Positions 61,101 through 64,000 of a stretch of DNA of 64,000 nt are shown here, in pieces. The translations under genes were made by a program, and so were the position numbers. Within the stretch, counting starts at the first letter, position 1. Each line of letters begins with the position of its first letter. Where the stretch lies: positions 62,001-126,000 of the forward strand of contig VGDM01000004.1 in the NCBI GenBank assembly GCA_016869715.1. Direction: 5' to 3'. This DNA comes from Alphaproteobacteria bacterium. GTDB taxonomy: Bacteria; Pseudomonadota; Alphaproteobacteria; Acetobacterales; Acetobacteraceae. The notes beneath the pieces were generated by a model that saw only the letters and a list, made by a program, of their open reading frames with translations, searched no databases and was not told where the DNA came from.

Positions 61101-61460
61101 GCCCTCGGCCGCGTCGCACAGCATATCGAAATCCAGCCGACATTTACCCTTGGGCGCGGCCATGCGCCCGGCTGAAAGCAGCGCCGTCAGCCTGCCATAG
61201 GCCGCGCGATCCGCGGGCCAGGCCAGCCATTCCGCGCCATCTTCCAGCCGCAGCCGGCAGCCCGGCGCGAAGGCCAAGCCCGCCGCCTTGGCCGCACCAT
61301 GTGCGCGCACCACACCAGCAAGCCCATTGGTATCGCAAAGCCCGAACCCGGCATGGCCTAAGGCCGCCGCCTGTTCCACCAATTCCTCAGGATGGGAGGC
61401 GCCATCCAGGAAGGAGAAATTGGATCGCGCCGCCACCTCCGCATAGCCGCGCGTGGTCAT
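58188..61460 (-). CDS. dnaE2: error-prone DNA polymerase DnaE2 (ImuC)
   Basis: This 1090-aa C-family polymerase opens with a PHP domain (YAEVAARSNFSFLDGASHPEEL, about 7-210). Polymerase motifs include LCQGRGSAANSTVCYVLGIT and the catalytic GEPPDIDIDFEHDRREEV; a C-terminal OB-fold (DEHGTANLVVYTD) follows. It replicates past lesions with ImuA/ImuB and causes damage-induced mutation. The ATG overlaps the imuB stop (ATGA). It is the third gene of the SOS cassette. Confidence 0.95.
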   Translation of the reverse strand: MTTRGYAEVAARSNFSFLDGASHPEELVEQAAALGHAGFGLCDTNGLAGVVRAHGAAKAAGLAFAPGCRLRLEDGAEWLAWPADRAAYGRLTALLSAGRMAAPKGKCRLDFDMLCDAAEGMALAAIPPVTPAALRRLSGLRLALPPLIAVAYPLLGDDASLLAHHAALAEASGARLLATNNVRYHVPSRRRLADVLSAIRLRCTVEALGQAAEPNAERHLKSPAKMARLFARYPDALQSSLDVLATTRGFSLDHLRYEYPDEVLDPGLTAQQSLEARVAEAVAVRWPVQVPDAITTRIAHEMKLINDLGYAPYFLTVHEIIRFARACGILCQGRGSAANSTVCYVLGITAVDPEKHDLLFERFVSASRGEPPDIDIDFEHDRREEVIQHLYARYGRDRAAICATLIRYRPRSAIREVGKVMGLTEDITARLAKAGWGPGREMSLAELAVDEGFDISDPRLAMTLDLAEELQDFPRHTATHVGGFVITRGKLTELAVVTQAAMEDRTVLEWDKDDIDALGIMKVDVLGLGMLSCLRRSFDLLGQHRRLALNLANLPHDCAETYAMLRRADSVGVFQVESRAQMNMLPRLKPRAFYDLVVQVAIVRPGPIQGDMVHPYLRRRQGLEAVEYPAPDPAFGPADELRQVLGRTLGVPLFQEQAMRLAIVAAGFTPEEADQLRRAMATFRQQGLVTRHKDKLVAGMTRRGYAQELAERVFAQIEGFGSYGFPESHAASFAHLVYASAWLKCHHPAAFACALLNSQPLGFYAPAQIMRDARDHGVVVRAVDVNASDWDSSLEEAPESTGGLALRLGLCLVAGLAQRDAEALLMARAARNGAPFVSVEDLAWRARLSQGALSALAAANAFPGVLRRDAAWAARGARGTPRDLPLFAPRDGVDAALANEAPILPEAKPVLPAEHEGEHIVHDYAALGLTLGQHPLALLRAELRAEGLRDTRDLQTWPAGRLLRLAGLVLMRQRPGSAKGVIFITIEDEHGTANLVVYTDIAARDRRALRGARLLQVEGRVEREDRHAEVPIIHVIARRLVDRSDLLEGLLRDAGSGWAEAALGRADEIRRPQDDCRPPRGKLPASRDFR

Positions 61461-62950
61461 GGCAAATCGCCCTGCACCACCCAGCGCCCATCGGCATGGC
61501 AAAGCCAGAGCCTTTCACCGGAAGCGAGTTGCACGCGGTGATAATCCCGTGCTGGCGGCAATGCGCCGCCATGCCACCATTCTGCTTCCAGCCGTAGCGG
61601 CCCCTCCGCACGGGTCAGCGCGTAATGCCGCCCGCGCCAGCGCAGCGCAGCGGGCGCGCCTTCGGCAAAGGCAGTGACCTGCACAGCCTCAGGCCGGCGG
61701 CGCAGCAGCACCGGCGTAGCGCGCGCGCCCCAGCCGGGCGGGGTGGGATTGGGTGCTTCATGCGGGGCGGCAGCGCGCCATTGCCTCTCTGGCCAATGGC
61801 TTGGCATCGGTGCGGGGCGGGCCAGGTGCAGCCTTTGGCGGAGGCGATCCAGCAATTGCGCCAAAACCCCATCCGGGCGCGGCGCGGCGCCCATGGGCAG
61901 GGCGCCCTGCCCTTCTGCGCCCATGGGGTCGGTCGCCAAGGCTTGCAGGGTGAAACGCTCAAAACCGAGTTCCGGCGCCAGGCTGGTGAGGGGCTCAGCG
62001 AAAAGCCGCGCCAGATGCGCGGGGTCGCGGTTGGGCACACCGGTGCCGATCATCAGGCGCTGTTCCGTGCTATCCACGCGCCAGGCGGTCAGGCACAATC
62101 GCCGCGCGCCAAGTCCGGCGCGGGCCAGCCGCGCACAAAGCGCTACCAGCAGCCGATCGAGCAAGGCGGCAATCGCCTCGGCAGTCAGGATCGGTTCCGG
62201 CAGGGCGCGAGTCACGGCCAGATCGGGCGGCGCGGCGATGGGGGTGATGGGTGGCGCGCGGCGGCCCGTGGCGGCATCCAGCGCCTCCAGCAAGGGCGCG
62301 CCAAAGCGCCGTGCGAGCGGCGCGCGGGGCTGGCGCAGCACATCACCAATCATGCGCAGTCCAAGCCGGGCGAGGTCTTCCACCATCGCCCCCGGCAGGC
62401 GAAGCGCGGGGCCAAGCGGTAGGGGTGCCACGGCTTTTTCTTGCGCCCCTGGCGCGATGATCGGCGCATCCCGCCGTACCCGCGCCAGCGCCATGGCGGA
62501 AGCCGCCGCGCTGGCAATGGCGCCCTGGGCGGTAAGCCCCGCCTCGGCCAGCTTGGCGATAAGGCAGGCGAGCAAGGCGGCCTCACCGCCGAATAAATGA
62601 TCGCAGCCGGTGACATCCAGCAGCAGGCCATCGGGCGGCAGGGCAGCGCTGATCGGGGTGAAGCGCTGCACCCAAATGGCGAGGTCACGGAGCCCCGCAG
62701 CGCTGGCTTCCGGCATGGCGGGAAGCACTAGCAAATCGGGCAACAGCGCCTCGGCATCGGCCAGCGCCTGGCCTGGCTCCAGCCCCGCCGCCGCGGCCTG
62801 GTGATCCAGCTCAACAAGCAGGCGCCGCGCGCCCTGCCGCGCCCAAAGTGCCAAGGGCTGATCCGCCGGCAGATCGGGGCGGGTCTGGCGCAGATGCTCC
62901 GCCGCCCAGAAGGGTAGATGCACAGCAAGGTAACGGCGGGCGGGCTTCAT
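61457..62950 (-). CDS. imuB: ImuB, inactive Y-family polymerase
   Basis: This 497-aa protein is related to DinB-type polymerases but lacks their acidic catalytic triad; it starts KPARRYLAVHLPFWAAEHL and has LLLDVTGCDHLFGGEAALL, a hallmark of ImuB. It bridges ImuA, DnaE2 and the beta clamp. Its start was moved from 63007 to ATG 62950, overlapping the imuA stop by ATGA. I did not identify a clear clamp-binding peptide. Confidence 0.93.
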   Translation of the reverse strand: MKPARRYLAVHLPFWAAEHLRQTRPDLPADQPLALWARQGARRLLVELDHQAAAAGLEPGQALADAEALLPDLLVLPAMPEASAAGLRDLAIWVQRFTPISAALPPDGLLLDVTGCDHLFGGEAALLACLIAKLAEAGLTAQGAIASAAASAMALARVRRDAPIIAPGAQEKAVAPLPLGPALRLPGAMVEDLARLGLRMIGDVLRQPRAPLARRFGAPLLEALDAATGRRAPPITPIAAPPDLAVTRALPEPILTAEAIAALLDRLLVALCARLARAGLGARRLCLTAWRVDSTEQRLMIGTGVPNRDPAHLARLFAEPLTSLAPELGFERFTLQALATDPMGAEGQGALPMGAAPRPDGVLAQLLDRLRQRLHLARPAPMPSHWPERQWRAAAPHEAPNPTPPGWGARATPVLLRRRPEAVQVTAFAEGAPAALRWRGRHYALTRAEGPLRLEAEWWHGGALPPARDYHRVQLASGERLWLCHADGRWVVQGDLP

Positions 62951-63636
62951 GTGCCCCCCGCCGCCAGATGTAGCCTGTTGGTCGCCGGGTTGAACGCCAC
63001 ATCCCAAGGCCCCGCCGGGGCGCCGCCGCGTTGGCGAAGCAGTGTCAGGCGCCAGTGCGGCGACCCATCAACCGAAAGCGGGGCGATATGCCAGCGCGTG
63101 CGCGCGACAGAGTCACCAGTGGCGCCATCCGGGCGGAGCAGCAGGCCGAAAACGCCACCTGCCTCGGCGGCCAGATGCAGGCGGCGCGTTGCGGTCAGAT
63201 CAAGCCCCTGCCCGCTGCCGGCCATCAGCACGGCAGCGCCCAAGGCAGGGCAGCGCAGGGCTTCTTCCATGGCCCAGAGCGCTTCCGGCCAACGCGCTGC
63301 CCGCGCCAGGATCAGATTTTCCGGGGTAAGGCCGAAGGGCAGCAGCCCCGGCGGCCAGACAAGATTCGATTCCTGTTCGGTGGCAATCCAGAGCACCTGC
63401 CCGCCGCAATTCGCCAGCAGAATGGAGCCAAAAGCCACGCCAGATCCGGGGCTTGCGGCGTAAACCTCATGTAACGCACCACGCGCCAGGCCAGCCCCGA
63501 TCAAGCCATTGTCAGCAAAAACCGGAATGGGCGTGCTGGCATGGCCCCTAGGGGCGCGGGTGGTCAGCCCGGCCAGGGTATCGCGCAGCCGGGCCAAGGC
63601 AGCGTTGCGGGGGGAAAGGGGATCGGCGGCAGTCAT
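62947..63636 (-). CDS. imuA: ImuA, RecA-like mutasome protein
   Basis: This 229-aa first gene of the imuA-imuB-dnaE2 cassette has features GLIGAGLARGALHEVYAASPGSG, VLWIATEQESNLVWPPGL, FGLTPENLILARA and the late RWHIAPLSVDGSPHWRLTLLRQR. The family is related to SulA/RecA folds and supports translesion synthesis. A perfect SOS box lies 22 bases upstream of its ATG. Confidence 0.92.
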   Translation of the reverse strand: MTAADPLSPRNAALARLRDTLAGLTTRAPRGHASTPIPVFADNGLIGAGLARGALHEVYAASPGSGVAFGSILLANCGGQVLWIATEQESNLVWPPGLLPFGLTPENLILARAARWPEALWAMEEALRCPALGAAVLMAGSGQGLDLTATRRLHLAAEAGGVFGLLLRPDGATGDSVARTRWHIAPLSVDGSPHWRLTLLRQRGGAPAGPWDVAFNPATNRLHLAAGGT

Positions 63637-63657
63637 GGGAAAGAAAGCTTATCAAAA

Positions 63658-63672
63658 GAACAAAATAAGAAC
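63658..63672 (-). promoter_or_regulatory. LexA (SOS) box upstream of imuA
   Basis: On the minus strand the sequence is GTTC-TTATTTT-GTTC, an exact alphaproteobacterial LexA operator (GTTC-N7-GTTC). GATAAG follows as a likely -10, so LexA would cover the -35 region. Confidence 0.88.
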
Positions 63673-63714
63673 AAGTCATATTGTGCAGCCTAGTGACCGC
63701 TTCATGCCTCCCTG

Positions 63715-64000
63715 GGAGCCTGTCTGAGAATTCGCTAGTTTTTTTTCTCCTTATTTCTGATTCATTTGCTTTCATGAGCAAGACCTTCCGAGCGTGGGAT
63801 GTGGACCAGGGTTGGCTACTTCCTGCTTCGCTGCATCAGTTTGTACCCCCCAGTCATTTGGCGCATTTTGTGCCAGATACGGTGCGAGAGGCGCTGGAGC
63901 TTTCGGCGATCACGGGCGTCTACACGTCAGAACAGGGACAGCCGCCCTATCATCCAAGTATGCTGGTGGCGCTGCTGCTCTATGGCTATAGCCGGGGGAT
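63715..64000 (+). mobile_element. IS1182-type insertion sequence, left part
   Basis: The transposase reading frame runs off the window. The left end is probably near 63715, at GAGCCTGTCTGAGAATTCGC, which looks like an IS terminal repeat, but the other end is not visible so the boundary is a guess. It lies about 40 bases beyond the imuA SOS box. Confidence 0.55.
63774..64000 (+). CDS. IS1182-family transposase, N-terminal part
   Basis: The ATG at 63774 opens MSKTFRAWDVDQGWLLPASL, then FVPPSHLAHFVPDTVREALELSAI and PPYHPSMLVALLLYGYSRG, the DUF772 N-terminal domain of IS1182/IS4-like DDE transposases. About 75 residues are present; the DDE core lies beyond the edge. The frame in this window is intact. 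Confidence 0.85.
   Translation, partial: MSKTFRAWDVDQGWLLPASLHQFVPPSHLAHFVPDTVREALELSAITGVYTSEQGQPPYHPSMLVALLLYGYSRG

Noticed and set aside
1-64000. CRISPR arrays, tRNA/rRNA genes, phage or defence islands
   Set aside because: No regularly spaced repeats, no cloverleaf-like or rRNA-like segments, and no recognisable defence, integrase or structural phage proteins were seen.

Overview
The window reads as ordinary alphaproteobacterial chromosome, most likely Rhodospirillales/Acetobacteraceae (Roseomonas- or Acidiphilium-like). The evidence is high GC, two Bug/TctC solute-binding proteins, the uvrC-pgsA-moaD-moaE order, the DUF4164-zapA-(6S)-fau order, an alphaproteobacterial LexA box (GTTC-N7-GTTC) before imuA-imuB-dnaE2, and a crtC-type carotenoid hydratase. 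I saw no rRNA, tRNA, CRISPR array or phage region. One IS1182-type element enters at the right edge.

Layout. 1-5.5 kb: the 5' end of an MTA phosphorylase gene, a 40-aa lipoprotein missed by the ORF track, an SDR without its catalytic Ser/Tyr, gamma-glutamyltransferase, an MmgE/PrpD protein and a malate/lactate-dehydrogenase-family oxidoreductase. The last two converge on a 107-bp dispersed repeat that supplies both stop codons. 5.5-10.7 kb: a minus-strand sugar/polyol ABC transporter operon (binding protein, two permeases, ATPase) with two dehydrogenases downstream. 10.8-13.6 kb: glutathione synthetase, GST, a DUF1330 protein and a class-I-amidotransferase-type gamma-glutamyl hydrolase. 13.7-21.8 kb: a possible small RNA, then FAH hydrolase, radA, cvpA-purF, an SDR, lytic transglycosylase, pgpA and pncC. 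22.0-27.4 kb: a catabolic-looking run (carboxymuconolactone decarboxylase-like, hydroxyisobutyrate-dehydrogenase-like, a broken old-yellow-enzyme/FeS reductase, MBL lactonase-like, Bug protein, NIPSNAP).

27.5-36.7 kb: prfC, pteridine-reductase-like SDR plus folB, an AT-richer gap with a consensus DnaA box, uvrC-pgsA, the second repeat copy, a proline-rich lipoprotein, moaD-moaE, a large membrane protein and a decayed TauE. 36.7-42.1 kb: hemF, petABC (cytochrome bc1), a GNAT and a second Bug protein. 42.1-50.7 kb: three small membrane proteins, a sodium:solute symporter with its DUF4212 partner, an unknown protein, a CBS/DUF294 nucleotidyltransferase, a decayed DnaQ-like exonuclease and propionyl-CoA synthetase. 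Together these look like a short-chain carboxylate uptake and activation module. 50.8-58.2 kb: thioesterase, YebC, a decayed LLM flavin monooxygenase, YmdB-like phosphodiesterase, fau, a 6S RNA candidate, zapA, a DUF4164-like protein, class I aldolase and an isolated crtC. 58.2-64 kb: the dnaE2-imuB-imuA mutasome with its SOS box, then the IS.

Four genes in 64 kb are visibly broken, three of them by more than one lesion. This suggests ongoing gene decay, although base-call errors must be excluded for the homopolymer cases. I found no clear new defence or biosynthetic system. The most unusual signals are the CTAG-ended dispersed repeat that terminates two genes, the degenerate SDR, the carboxylate module with its unknown small membrane proteins, and the unannotated RNA candidates.
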